Source: Streptomyces sp. L-9-10 (lineage in GTDB: Bacteria > Actinomycetota > Actinomycetes > Streptomycetales > Streptomycetaceae). From it: DNA of 64,000 nt. The stretch covers positions 1 to 64,000 of the forward strand of contig NZ_PHRF01000053.1 in the NCBI RefSeq assembly GCF_004151105.1. Direction: 5' to 3'. The position numbers were made by a program, and so were the translations under genes. Within the stretch, counting starts at the first letter, position 1, and every line of letters begins with the position of its first letter. The notes beneath the pieces were generated by a model. That model was not told the origin of the DNA, did not search any database, and saw only the letters and a list, made by a program, of their open reading frames with translations. Below are positions 16,384-25,065 of this stretch, piece after piece.

Positions 16384-16971
16384 TCAGAACTGGACGTCGG
16401 AGCAGGCGTAGAACGCGTTCCCCGTGTCGGCGATGGTCCAGACGGCCACGATCAGGTGCCGGCCCGACTTCGACGGCAGCGTGCCCGAGTGCGAGAGCGT
16501 CGCGGGCGGCTGCTGGTTGTTGTACGGCACCGTCAGGAACGGCTGGGAGTCGAGGGCCGCCCGGGTGACCGGTGCGTTCGAGTTCCATCCGTTCTTGGTG
16601 ATGTAGTACTTGAAGTCGGTCGTGGCGTGCCGGGCGGTGAACTGCCAGCGGAAGTTGTAGCTCTGGCCGCCCGATACCTTGGTGGTGGGCCAGGCACCGC
16701 CGCGCGGGTCGTCGAGCTGCGCGAACTGGCCGAGACCGCCGGAGCAGATCTTGCCGTCGGCGGGACCGCCGGCCGGGAAGCCCTTGGGCCCCTCGACGCT
16801 CTGCGGCTCCCACTGGATGTTGCCGCAGTTGCTCACGGTGCCGTTGGCACAGAGCTTCTGACGGCTGATCGGTGAGTCGGTGTAGCCGTGGCTGCTGGCA
16901 CTGCCGGTGGCGAGCAGGGATACGCCCGCGACCGCGAGGCCGACCACGGCCGCGCCTATCTTCTTTCGCAT
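16384..16971 (-). CDS. lpmP: Lytic polysaccharide monooxygenase, family AA10 (LpmP-like)
   Basis: A 195-residue secreted copper enzyme that oxidatively cleaves beta-1,4 glycans (chitin, cellulose or related polymers). A signal peptide (about 1-27) ends just before His28 in ASSHGYTDSP, which becomes the mature N-terminus. His28 and His115 (TARHATTDF) form the histidine brace. Phe/Tyr and Cys residues near the end (GNAFYACSDVQF) are also conserved. It has no extra carbohydrate-binding module. Two DasR-type operators lie upstream, predicting GlcNAc control. The gene neighbourhood (SPFH, NlpC/P60, tRNA-Lys, cslA-glxA-cslZ) matches the S. coelicolor csl region as I remember it, where an LPMO helps deposit matrix polymer; the symbol is given on that basis. 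Confidence 0.85.
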   Translation of the reverse strand: MRKKIGAAVVGLAVAGVSLLATGSASSHGYTDSPISRQKLCANGTVSNCGNIQWEPQSVEGPKGFPAGGPADGKICSGGLGQFAQLDDPRGGAWPTTKVSGGQSYNFRWQFTARHATTDFKYYITKNGWNSNAPVTRAALDSQPFLTVPYNNQQPPATLSHSGTLPSKSGRHLIVAVWTIADTGNAFYACSDVQF

Positions 16972-17035
16972 GCTTCGCTCCAGAGAACGTGGGGAGTTCG
17001 GTGAGCCGTGCTGCGCGCGTGCAGGTGAGCGTTTA

Positions 17036-17051
17036 TGCGGTCTAGACCAAG
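17036..17051. promoter_or_regulatory. Candidate DasR operator (dre) upstream of the LPMO gene
   Basis: The core GGTCTAGACC (17039-17048) is a perfect palindrome and matches the DasR consensus TGGTCTAGACCA at nearly all positions. It is centred about 73 bp upstream of the LPMO start. DasR is the GntR/HutC regulator that represses chitin-related genes until GlcN-6-phosphate rises. Confidence 0.7.
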
Positions 17052-17100
17052 TCCTAGAGTATGGACAGAACTTGACCGTGTCCATAACAAGTACGAACAA

Positions 17101-17110
17101 GGTCCAGACC
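17101..17110. promoter_or_regulatory. Second, weaker DasR-like site
   Basis: GGTCCAGACC, one change from the core at 17039-17048 and 62 bp from it, in the same intergenic region. Paired sites would allow cooperative control. The match alone is modest. Confidence 0.4.
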
Positions 17111-17126
17111 AATCACCGCCGAACGG

Positions 17127-18815
17127 TCACCATTTCTCCGCGGCTCCCTGACGACCCGTGTAGAACGCGACGGTGAGGTCCTTGACCAACGCCTTGCGCT
17201 CGTAGTCGTCCAGCTCCACCAGCCCCCGCGAGGTGAGCCGGTTCACCGTGTCGTCCACCGCGTCGACCACCGACGTCAGCACGGTGTCCCGGTGCCTGGC
17301 GTCGATCGCCGCGATCCGGCTGCGCTGCATCGCCGTCGCGATCTCCGGCGCGTACTCGATCCGGGTCGGCTGCGCCGAGAAGACCTCGACGCCGACCGGC
17401 CGGCACTCCGCCGACAGCAGTCTGGTCAGAGCGTCGCCGACGGCCTCCGCGTCGCGCAGCGTCGGCGCCTCGTCGTGGAACGCGTCGGCCGGCAGCTGCG
17501 AGAGGACCCGCGCCATCGCGGCTTCCACCTGCTCGCGCAGATACTCCTCGTGGTCCTTGACGCCGAGCGCCGCGCGTACGGTGTCCCGCACCCGCCAGAC
17601 CACCAGCACGACGACCCGCAGCGCGGTGCCGTTCGAGTCGACCGCGGGCATCGGCTCGCTGCGCCAGTGCCGCAGCCGTACGTCGACCCCGCGACGGAGC
17701 AGAAGCGGGCTCACCCACAGCAGTCCCGTACGGCGCACGCTGCCCCGGTAGTCACCGAAGAGCGTCAGCACCCACGCCTGGCCGACCCGGCCCCGGCCGA
17801 GCCCGCCGAAGGCGAGGAGCGTGACCGTCACCCCCAGCACGAGCAGGGCCCACTGACCGAGTCCGATGCCGTGGTACGGGCGCCAGGGCAGCCCGAGCAC
17901 CCTGGACGCCCCGTCCGGTACGGCTCCGGTCGACCACACCACCACCGCGCAGCCGATGAGCGTCACGCAGCCGACGAGGGCGGCGGCCCAGCCGGGCAGC
18001 ACCGGCCCCGGCCGCTCGGTGAGCTTGGGGTCCACCGGCGGCGCGGCGCGCGTCGGCGCGACCGGCATGGGCGCGGGCCCCGGCACCCGGCGGACCCGGG
18101 GCTGCTCCCCGGTCCCCCACCGGCGTCCGACGACGGTGGGCCTGACGGGCTGTCCCGCGGGATGTCCCACCGGGTGTCCGGCGGAGTGTCCGGAGGTTTC
18201 GAGCGCGTCGGCCTCGTCGCGGAAGAGCAGATGGACGGGGATCTCCTGGGTGCTCTCGCCCACGATGAGCGGGCTCCACCGGGGAACACCCGCGGTGCGT
18301 ACGAACGGAGCGGCCCCCGCGCCGGGCGCCTGAGCACCGAAGGCGGCGAGGACCGGGCGGTCCGCGTGCGTGCCGTCCCCGACGGGACCGGCGGGAGCGG
18401 GATCGACGCGAGCGGGATCGTCCTGGACGGGGGCGTCGTGGGCGGGAGCGTCCTTCCCGAGGAGCACCGGCTCCGGACGGCGTCCGCCACCACTTCCGCC
18501 GTCGTCGGGAGCCGGCCCTTCCCTTCGCGTCACGCCCTCCGGTACGAGCTCCGCCGTGTCCTCAACCGCCGGATCGACCGTCGGCTCGGGGGCCCGGTGA
18601 GGCACCCGCTCGGACTCGAACTCGAACTCGGACTGGGGCTCGGGATCGGGTCCGGGACCGGGCCGGTTCCGGCTCTCGTTCCGGCTCTCGTTCTGAGGCT
18701 CGGGCTCGGGGCTCAGCTCCACCGGGGGCGGTGTGCGCCGTACCGTGAACACGCCCCTCAGCTCGTCCTCGTCGCCATTCGGCCGCCACGTGGTCGTCAT
18801 CCTTGCCTCCGTCAT
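17127..18815 (-). CDS. SPFH (band 7) domain protein with long disordered N-terminus
   Basis: A 562-residue membrane-associated protein. The first about 270 residues are rich in Pro, Glu, Arg and Ala (low complexity) and probably disordered. Two hydrophobic segments follow (WAAALVGCVTLIGCAVVVW and WALLVLGVTVTLLAF). Then comes an SPFH domain with RTGLLWVSPLLLRRGVDVRL, AVDSNGTALRVVVLVVWRV and the QPTRIEYAPEIATAMQ segment. SPFH proteins form cage-like scaffolds in membrane microdomains. The start at 18815 overlaps the stop of the upstream NlpC/P60 gene by ATGA, so scaffold and wall hydrolase are co-translated. Next to the csl genes, it may help organise the polymer-making site at the membrane (inference). 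Confidence 0.82.
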   Translation of the reverse strand: MTEARMTTTWRPNGDEDELRGVFTVRRTPPPVELSPEPEPQNESRNESRNRPGPGPDPEPQSEFEFESERVPHRAPEPTVDPAVEDTAELVPEGVTRREGPAPDDGGSGGGRRPEPVLLGKDAPAHDAPVQDDPARVDPAPAGPVGDGTHADRPVLAAFGAQAPGAGAAPFVRTAGVPRWSPLIVGESTQEIPVHLLFRDEADALETSGHSAGHPVGHPAGQPVRPTVVGRRWGTGEQPRVRRVPGPAPMPVAPTRAAPPVDPKLTERPGPVLPGWAAALVGCVTLIGCAVVVWSTGAVPDGASRVLGLPWRPYHGIGLGQWALLVLGVTVTLLAFGGLGRGRVGQAWVLTLFGDYRGSVRRTGLLWVSPLLLRRGVDVRLRHWRSEPMPAVDSNGTALRVVVLVVWRVRDTVRAALGVKDHEEYLREQVEAAMARVLSQLPADAFHDEAPTLRDAEAVGDALTRLLSAECRPVGVEVFSAQPTRIEYAPEIATAMQRSRIAAIDARHRDTVLTSVVDAVDDTVNRLTSRGLVELDDYERKALVKDLTVAFYTGRQGAAEKW

Positions 18816-20233
18816 GCGAAGAGTCGCCGCCAGGTTTCCGGACCGGGGTAGCCGTTGGCCGCGCTGCCGCTCCAGCCCTGAGCGCGCTGGAACGCCTCGG
18901 TGTTACGCCGGTCGGCCTCGGTCCAGGCCTGGCCGGGACCCGAGGTGTAGTGCTTGCCGAAGCCCTTCTTCACCAGTTGTCTGCCGAGCTGTTCGACGTG
19001 GACGCTGGACTGGCCGGGCCGGAAGAACCCGACGCCCGGGAACGCAGCCTTCCCCGTACCGCTCCCGCTCCCGTTCCCACCGCCACCACCACCGGCACCG
19101 ATCGAGCCACCACCGCCACCGCCACCGGCGGAGCCGCCGGGGCGCCCGCCCGCGTCCCCCGCCGGGATGTTCCTGCCCAGGCCCTTCACCAGCAGGTGCC
19201 AGGTCCCGGGCCCCGGCCTGCCGTCCGCCTCCGCGCCGCGCCAGCCCTGCGCGAGCTGGAACGCCTGCGTGGCCTGCCGGTCCGCCTCGCCCCACTCGGG
19301 TCCTGGGCCCTGGCTGTAGAACCGCTTGCCGCCCCGCTGGATCAGCAGCCGGCCGAGCCGGGTCACATGCGCGTTGCGGGCGCCCGGCCCGAAGGAGCGC
19401 GCCCCCGGGTACGCCAACGACGCCCCGGCCCCGCCGCCCATGGCCGAGTTCGGCCCCTTGCCTTCCGAGACCTCGGTCAGTCCCTTGTAGCGGTACGGCA
19501 CGTAGCGGTCGGGGTTGTTCCAGTACCCCACCGGCGTGGACTCCGTACGCGTATGCGGCTTGGTCTGCTCGTAGGCCACGTAGTAGGAGTGCGTGTAGTC
19601 GGTCCAGCCGCCGAAGAGTGTGACGTGCGACCCCTTGTTGGGGTCGGCCGGATTGTGGAAGAGCAGCATGTCCCCGGGCTCCAGCTCGTCCCGCGAGATC
19701 CGTACGCCGAAATCCGCCAGGCTGCCCGTCCACTCGTTGTCGGAGAGGTTCCAGGCCATCGACACATAGCCGGAGCAGTCCTGGCGGTACCCGTCCGACC
19801 AGTACTTCTCCATGCTGTACGGCACCTGCGCCTGCACCCACCGCTTGGCGCGGTTGATGATGTCGGCCCGGGTGGTCGCGCGCAGTTCGCCCGGCGGCTT
19901 GCTCGACTGTGGTCGCCCGTGCAGGGGGCCGCTGCCGCCCTGGGGGGTGACCGGATGCGGATCGACGGAGGTTCCGGTAACCGGATCGACGGAGGTGCTG
20001 CCGGCCGTACCGGGCGGCGCCGCGGCCCATGCCGTGCCGGCGCCCGCACCCGGCACGCCCAGCGCCACCCCCGCGGCGGTCACCAGCACCAGCGCGCGCC
20101 GGGCACCGTGCGCGGCCGGATGGCCACCGGCCCGTACCGCCAGCCCTCTGGCCAGATCGCGCCGGCGCTCGGCGCATCCCGCACAGGGGCAGTCGGGAGC
20201 GGGCTCGTACTCCTCGAAGACCGGGACGGTCAT
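18812..20233 (-). CDS. Exported NlpC/P60-type hydrolase with two peptidoglycan-binding-like repeats
   Basis: A 473-residue protein. Its start carries a small cysteine cluster CPCAGC (15-20) and a hydrophobic segment (about 46-71, ending AWAAA). The catalytic-type domain (about 120-265) shows Cys153 in DCSGYVSMAWNL and His203 in GSHVTLFGGW, as in NlpC/P60 or amidase-like enzymes that cut peptidoglycan stem peptides. Two repeats of about 65 residues follow (about 275-345 and 405-473), each with HV-LGR-L, a Y-GPG-W-EADR core and a PGPxTW end, separated by a Gly/Ser-rich linker. They probably bind the wall. It is the first gene of a pair with the SPFH gene, and a tRNA-Lys gene lies upstream in the other direction. 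Confidence 0.83.
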   Translation of the reverse strand: MTVPVFEEYEPAPDCPCAGCAERRRDLARGLAVRAGGHPAAHGARRALVLVTAAGVALGVPGAGAGTAWAAAPPGTAGSTSVDPVTGTSVDPHPVTPQGGSGPLHGRPQSSKPPGELRATTRADIINRAKRWVQAQVPYSMEKYWSDGYRQDCSGYVSMAWNLSDNEWTGSLADFGVRISRDELEPGDMLLFHNPADPNKGSHVTLFGGWTDYTHSYYVAYEQTKPHTRTESTPVGYWNNPDRYVPYRYKGLTEVSEGKGPNSAMGGGAGASLAYPGARSFGPGARNAHVTRLGRLLIQRGGKRFYSQGPGPEWGEADRQATQAFQLAQGWRGAEADGRPGPGTWHLLVKGLGRNIPAGDAGGRPGGSAGGGGGGGSIGAGGGGGGNGSGSGTGKAAFPGVGFFRPGQSSVHVEQLGRQLVKKGFGKHYTSGPGQAWTEADRRNTEAFQRAQGWSGSAANGYPGPETWRRLFA

Positions 20234-20416
20234 GCGATCCCCTCCACACTCATCAGGATCTTTGGGCGCGGCTGCACGAGCGCCAGTGTGTCAACTGTCT
20301 GAACAAATCGCATTTTGACGGATCAAAGGTAAGAAAAGACAATCCGACAGGCCGCAACACCCATCAAATGGTCGGGGCCACCCCAGCCGATCGGGTAGAG
20401 TTGGCCAGGTCAGCAG

Positions 20417-20490
20417 GCGCCGCTAGCTCAGTTGGTTAGAGCAGCTGACTCTTAATCAGCGGGTCCGGGGTTCGAGTCCCTGGCGGCGCA
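20417..20490 (+). tRNA. tRNA-Lys (anticodon CTT), copy 2
   Basis: Same 74 bases as the gene at 10342-10415, and the 8 bases before it (GTCAGCAG) are also shared. Anticodon CTT is in loop CTCTTAA, the discriminator is A and there is no encoded CCA. Confidence 0.97.
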
Positions 20491-20499
20491 CGCACAGTC

Positions 20500-20530
20500 G
20501 AGGCCCCCTCACTTCACGTGAGGGGGCCTC
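20500..20530 (+). terminator. Terminator after tRNA-Lys copy 2
   Basis: GAGGCCCCCTCAC (20500-20512), loop TTCAC and GTGAGGGGGCCTC (20518-20530), a perfect 13-bp stem 9 bases after the tRNA. Its sequence differs from the terminator of copy 1. Confidence 0.75.
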
Positions 20531-21091
20531 GCTCGTTGTGTTTCCCCACTCGGTGACGCGCACGCTCACGCACCCCGCACGCGCCCGCTCACACACCCGC
20601 TCACGCACGGGCGAATTCAGACAGGTGGCCGGTCAACTACACAGCGTCTTCACGTCACGCACCGTTGCGCCTCCCTGGCCCCGGGCACCTCGCGCGCCAG
20701 TGAAACAGTCGGTGAAGTACCGCCTGAGCTGCGACGTTTCCCGAAACAACACGGTGACACCCCGCACCGCGCCGCTCACGATACGATTCCTCCGGGGCGG
20801 ATGCCCCAGGGTTCTTCACACGATCAGACTGAGCTTGTGAACGCCAATGGGGCGTGCGGTCCGAACAGTTGGACGCGGTACGAGGGGATGTCCCAGCGGC
20901 GGGTCCGGCGGGGGCGGGGGCCTCGTCTGCGCGGGGTGGCCGTAGCCGGCGTCATGCAACCGGACGGCCACCGTTTCCTCTCTATAGGGACGGGGACCGC
21001 AATTCACGCGTCCGGGGCGATGGTCGAGGGGGACCATTCCGGATGAATCGATCGACCGATCACGCCATGCGAGCGTGCGGGGGGATGACTC
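20531..21091. other. Long non-coding region upstream of cslA
   Basis: 561 bp without a supported gene. It starts with a C/A-rich stretch (ACGCACGCTCACGC-like units, about 20555-20610). CTCTATAGGGAC near 20981 could hold a -10 element, leaving roughly 100 bases of leader before cslA. No riboswitch family was recognised. Confidence 0.5.
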
Positions 21092-23023
21092 ATGACGTCG
21101 ACGCCAGACGGCGGCCAGCGGGACAACGACGTTTCCCGGACCACCCAGCTCCGGATTCCCTCGCATCTCAGAAGGGGCGGGGGCCGGCAACGGCCGAGGC
21201 AGGACGTCCTGCCGAAGTACGACTACGAGCACTACAGCCGGCTCGCAGGCCCCCTCACCAGGCCCGACCCGGCCAAGCCGTACCGCGTCCAGTACCGTTC
21301 GCTGCTCTCCCAGGAGCCGCACCGCATCCGCGCCGCCCTGCTGCTCGGCGCGGCGCCGCTGCTCTCGCTCGGACTCTTCGTCTGGCTGATGCAGCCGCAG
21401 CACTGGACGGAACGTGACCCGAACCTCAAGAACGATCTCCTGCTCGTCCTCGACATCGTGATGCTCGTCTCGATCGGACTGATCGAGCTGTTCCGCACGA
21501 TGAATGTCCTCTCGAACGCGCACGCGACGCTGGTGGCACGCGACCCGGTGCCGGTGGTGCCCGAGGCCCATACCCGCGTGGCCTTCCTCACCTCCTTCGT
21601 ACCGGGCAAGGAGCCCCTGGAGATGGTGACGAAGACGCTGGAGGCCGCGGTGCGGATCCGGCACCGCGGGCCGATGCACGTATGGCTGCTGGACGAGGGC
21701 GACGACCCGGCCGTCAAGGAGGTCTGCGGCCGCCTCGGCGTGTACCACTTCTCCCGCAAGGGCGTGGCGAAGTGGAACCAGGCCAAGGGCGCGCACCGCG
21801 CGAAGACCAAGCACGGCAACTACAACGCCTGGCTGGACGCGCACGGCGACGACTACGAGTTCTTCGCCTCCGTCGACACCGACCACGTACCGATGCCCAA
21901 CTATCTGGAGCGGATGCTCGGTTACTTCCGCGACCCGGACGTCGGCTTCGTCATCGGCCCGCAGGTCTACGGCAACTACGACTCGTTCGTCACCAAGGCC
22001 GCCGAATCGCAGCAGTTCCTCTTCCACGCGCTGATCCAGCGCGCGGGCAACCGCTACGGCGCCCCCATGTTCGTCGGGACGAGCAACGCCGTCCGGATCA
22101 GGGCGCTCAAGCAGATCGGCGGCCTGTACGACTCGATCACCGAGGACATGGCGACCGGCTTCGAGATGCACCGCGCCACGAACCCGCGGACCGGCAGGAA
22201 GTGGCGCTCGGTCTACACCCCGGACGTGCTGGCCGTGGGCGAGGGCCCGACCGCCTGGACCGACTTCTTCACCCAGCAGCTGCGCTGGTCGCGGGGCACG
22301 TACGAGACGATCCTCAAGCAGTACTGGCGCGGGTACGGCACGCTGCCGCCCGGCAAGCTCTTCAACTACACGATGATGATCATCTTCTACCCGATGTCCG
22401 CGCTCAACTGGATCCTGGCGGCGCTGAGTTGCGCGCTGTTCCTGGGGATGGGCGCCTCGGGTGTGCAGATCGACCCGGCGATCTGGATGATGCTGTACGG
22501 CAACGCCTCGGCCCTCCAGATCGGTCTCTACATCTGGAACCGCCGGCACAATGTCTCGCCGCACGAGCCCGAGGGCTCCGGCGGGCTGGCCGGTATGGCG
22601 ATGTCCGCGATGTCCGCGCCGCTGTACGCCCGGTCCCTGATGGACGCGGTCCTGCGGCGCAAGAGCGGCTTCGTGGTGACGCCCAAGGGCGACTCGTCCA
22701 GCCCGGACACGCTCTTCGGCACGTTCCGGATCCATCTCTTCTTCATCCTCGTCTTCGGCGGATCGCTGGTCTCCTCCTTCTTCTTCGGGCACGACCATCC
22801 GGCGATGATCACGTGGGCGACGCTGGCCATGCTGATCACGGCGGCGCCGATCATCGCCTGGCGCTGGGGGATGCGGTCCGCGGGCCAGGTGCCACCGACC
22901 GTGCCGCGGCCGGCCGTCACGCACCCGGCCGCTCCCTGCCCGACCGCCCCGGACCCGGCGCTTCCGCGGACCGCGCCCACCGATCAGACCGTACGGATTT
23001 CCCTTGGGGGACATAAGAAATGA
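21092..23023 (+). CDS. cslA: Cellulose synthase-like glycosyltransferase CslA (GT2)
   Basis: A 643-residue processive family-2 glycosyltransferase in the membrane that polymerises a beta-linked glycan at hyphal tips. Two hydrophobic spans (about 80-100 and 115-135) precede the cytosolic catalytic domain, which has D201 in LLDEGD, DTD (262-264), TED (350-352) and the QQLRW motif ending at residue 399. Further membrane spans follow (about 420-450, 465-490 and 560-610). No PilZ c-di-GMP domain is seen, unlike BcsA. The ATG at 21092 follows a G-rich ribosome-binding site. The stop overlaps the glxA start as ATGA, so synthase and oxidase are made together. In S. coelicolor and S. lividans this pair is needed for tip glycan deposition and development. 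Confidence 0.94.
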   Translation: MTSTPDGGQRDNDVSRTTQLRIPSHLRRGGGRQRPRQDVLPKYDYEHYSRLAGPLTRPDPAKPYRVQYRSLLSQEPHRIRAALLLGAAPLLSLGLFVWLMQPQHWTERDPNLKNDLLLVLDIVMLVSIGLIELFRTMNVLSNAHATLVARDPVPVVPEAHTRVAFLTSFVPGKEPLEMVTKTLEAAVRIRHRGPMHVWLLDEGDDPAVKEVCGRLGVYHFSRKGVAKWNQAKGAHRAKTKHGNYNAWLDAHGDDYEFFASVDTDHVPMPNYLERMLGYFRDPDVGFVIGPQVYGNYDSFVTKAAESQQFLFHALIQRAGNRYGAPMFVGTSNAVRIRALKQIGGLYDSITEDMATGFEMHRATNPRTGRKWRSVYTPDVLAVGEGPTAWTDFFTQQLRWSRGTYETILKQYWRGYGTLPPGKLFNYTMMIIFYPMSALNWILAALSCALFLGMGASGVQIDPAIWMMLYGNASALQIGLYIWNRRHNVSPHEPEGSGGLAGMAMSAMSAPLYARSLMDAVLRRKSGFVVTPKGDSSSPDTLFGTFRIHLFFILVFGGSLVSSFFFGHDHPAMITWATLAMLITAAPIIAWRWGMRSAGQVPPTVPRPAVTHPAAPCPTAPDPALPRTAPTDQTVRISLGGHKK

Positions 23024-24972
23024 GCGCGATTCCCGTCCGGCACAACCACCGCAAGAACCGTGCCCGTCGCATAGCGATAGGCGCCGCGGTGATCGTCGCG
23101 GTGGCTGGCTTCAACGGACCCGCGCTCTACCGTTTCGGCTCCGAGCAGTACCACGAGTACACGATCAACCGCCCCGAGTACAAGGCGGAGAACGGCCACT
23201 GGGACTTCCTGGACGTACCGGCCGACTTCAAGATCAACTCGATCCACGCCTCCCTGCTGCACACCGGCAAGGTGCTGCTGATAGCGGGCTCCGGGAACAA
23301 CCAGAAGAACTTCGACGCGGGCAAGTTCGAGTCGGTGCTCTGGGACCCGGAGACCAACAAGTACAAGATGATCCCGACACCCAAGGACATGTTCTGCTCC
23401 GGGCACACCCAGCTGCCCGACGGGAACCTGCTGGTGGCGGGCGGCACGAAGCGCTACGAGAAGCTCAAGGGCGATGTCACCAAGGCCGGCGGCCTGATGA
23501 TCGTCCACAACGAGGACCCGGACAAGCCGATCACGCTGCCCGCCGGCACGGTCTTCACCGGCAAGGGGAACGGCAGGACGTTCGTCTCCAAGGACCCCGT
23601 CCTGGTCGAGAAGGCGACGAAGGTCTTCGACAAGGAGACCGGCGCGTTCCTGCGGACCGAGCCGGGTCTGGGCCGTATCTACGTCGAGGCGCGTGAGGCC
23701 GGCAAGAAGTACGAGACCGGCACCGAGGACAACTACCGCGTGCACGGCATGAAGGGCTCCGACGCCCGCAATGTCTACGGCATCGCGCAGAAGCTCGCCC
23801 TCGACAAGAAGGACTTCCAGGGCATCAGGGAGGCGTTCGAGTTCGACCCGGTCGCGGAGAAGTACATCAAGGTCGACCCGATGAACGAGGCCCGCTGGTA
23901 CCCGACGCTGACCACGCTCAAGGACGGCAAGGTCCTGGCGATGTCCGGTCTTGACGAGATCGGACAGATCGTCCCGGGCAAGGACGAGATCTACGACCCG
24001 GAGACCAGGAGCTGGGAGTACACCGGGATCATCAGGAAGTTCCCCACCTACCCCGCGGTCTTCCTGATGGACAACGGCAAGCTCTTCTACAGCGGGTCCA
24101 ACGCCGGTTACGGGCCGGCCGATGTCGGCCGCGACCCCGGGATCTGGGATCTGGACACGAACAAGTTCGAGAAGATCCCCGGGCTGGGCGACCCGGACCG
24201 GATGGAGACCTCGGCGACGGTCATGCTGCCGCCCGCGCAGGACCAGAAGTTCATGGTCATCGGCGGCGGCGGGGTCGGTGAGTCCGACAAGTCCAGCGAC
24301 AAGTCCCGGCTGGTCGATCTGAAGGACCCCGACCCCCGCTTCACGGACGGCCCGACGCTGGAGAAGGGCACCCGCTACCCGAGCGCCTCGCTGCTGCCCG
24401 ACGACAGCGTGCTGGTCACCGGCGGCTCGGAGGACTACCGGGGGCGCGGCGGCTCCGACGTGCTCCAGGCCCGGATGTACGACCCGGTCTCCTCCACGTA
24501 CAAGCGGGTGGCCGACCCGGCGGTGGGCCGCAACTACCACTCGGGCTCGGTGCTGCTGCCCGACGGCCGCGTCATGATCTTCGGCTCGGACTCGCTGTAC
24601 GCCGACAAGGCCAACACCAAGCCGGGCGTCTTCGAGCAGCGGATCGAGATCTACACCCCGCCGTACCTCTTCCGCGACGCACGGCCCACGCTCTCGGGCG
24701 GCCCGAAGAGTGTCGAGCGCGGCGGCACGGCGGCCTTCAGGACGAAGGACCCGGCGTCGGTCAAGACGGCGAAGCTGATGCGACCGAGCGCGGTCACCCA
24801 TGTCACCGACGTCGAACAGCGGTCGGTGGCCCTGGACATGAAGAAGACGGCGGACGGCATCGAGGTCACGGTCCCGAAGAACAGCGCGCTGGTCCCGCCG
24901 GGCTGGTACATGCTGTTCGTCACGGACGAGGAGGGAACGCCGTCGGAGGGCGTGTGGGTGGAGATCCCGTAG
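23020..24972 (+). CDS. glxA: Mononuclear copper radical oxidase GlxA
   Basis: A 650-residue extracytoplasmic copper-radical oxidase (galactose/glyoxal oxidase type), tethered by an N-terminal membrane segment (about 17-35). Kelch-like seven-blade repeats are visible as LPDGN, GGGG and DPET motifs. Residues corresponding to the family's active site are Cys126 (MFCSGH), Trp293-Tyr294 (ARWYPTL), Tyr506-His507 (GRNYHSG) and His594 (AVTHVTD). Cys126 and Tyr294 would form the crosslinked cofactor, with Trp293 stacking as known for S. lividans GlxA. The C-terminal domain is Ig-like. It is coupled to cslA by ATGA and thought to oxidise the nascent CslA glycan using oxygen, releasing peroxide. Confidence 0.93.
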   Translation: MSAIPVRHNHRKNRARRIAIGAAVIVAVAGFNGPALYRFGSEQYHEYTINRPEYKAENGHWDFLDVPADFKINSIHASLLHTGKVLLIAGSGNNQKNFDAGKFESVLWDPETNKYKMIPTPKDMFCSGHTQLPDGNLLVAGGTKRYEKLKGDVTKAGGLMIVHNEDPDKPITLPAGTVFTGKGNGRTFVSKDPVLVEKATKVFDKETGAFLRTEPGLGRIYVEAREAGKKYETGTEDNYRVHGMKGSDARNVYGIAQKLALDKKDFQGIREAFEFDPVAEKYIKVDPMNEARWYPTLTTLKDGKVLAMSGLDEIGQIVPGKDEIYDPETRSWEYTGIIRKFPTYPAVFLMDNGKLFYSGSNAGYGPADVGRDPGIWDLDTNKFEKIPGLGDPDRMETSATVMLPPAQDQKFMVIGGGGVGESDKSSDKSRLVDLKDPDPRFTDGPTLEKGTRYPSASLLPDDSVLVTGGSEDYRGRGGSDVLQARMYDPVSSTYKRVADPAVGRNYHSGSVLLPDGRVMIFGSDSLYADKANTKPGVFEQRIEIYTPPYLFRDARPTLSGGPKSVERGGTAAFRTKDPASVKTAKLMRPSAVTHVTDVEQRSVALDMKKTADGIEVTVPKNSALVPPGWYMLFVTDEEGTPSEGVWVEIP

Positions 24973-24986
24973 AGGGAGTCCTGTTG

Positions 24987-25022
24987 AGGGAGTCCTGTTG
25001 AGGGCCCCGTGAAGGACTCCTT
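24987..25022. terminator. Possible bidirectional terminator between glxA and cslZ
   Basis: GGAGTCCT (24989-24996) pairs with AGGACTCC (25013-25020), ending in TT. It lies between convergent genes. A direct repeat GAGGGAGTCCTGTT precedes it, giving two alternative left arms. Confidence 0.5.
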
Positions 25023-25065
25023 AGGGACGGGCTGAGCCCGCCCCTACGCCTCCGGAATCCTCGGG

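Noticed and set aside
20531..21091. c-di-AMP (ydaO) or other riboswitch before cslA
   Set aside because: The conserved core blocks I would expect were not recognisable in this region.
20816..24801. Long minus-strand frames opposite cslA and glxA
   Set aside because: The predicted proteins are Arg/His/Val-rich and lack domains. The opposite strand encodes clear CslA and GlxA.
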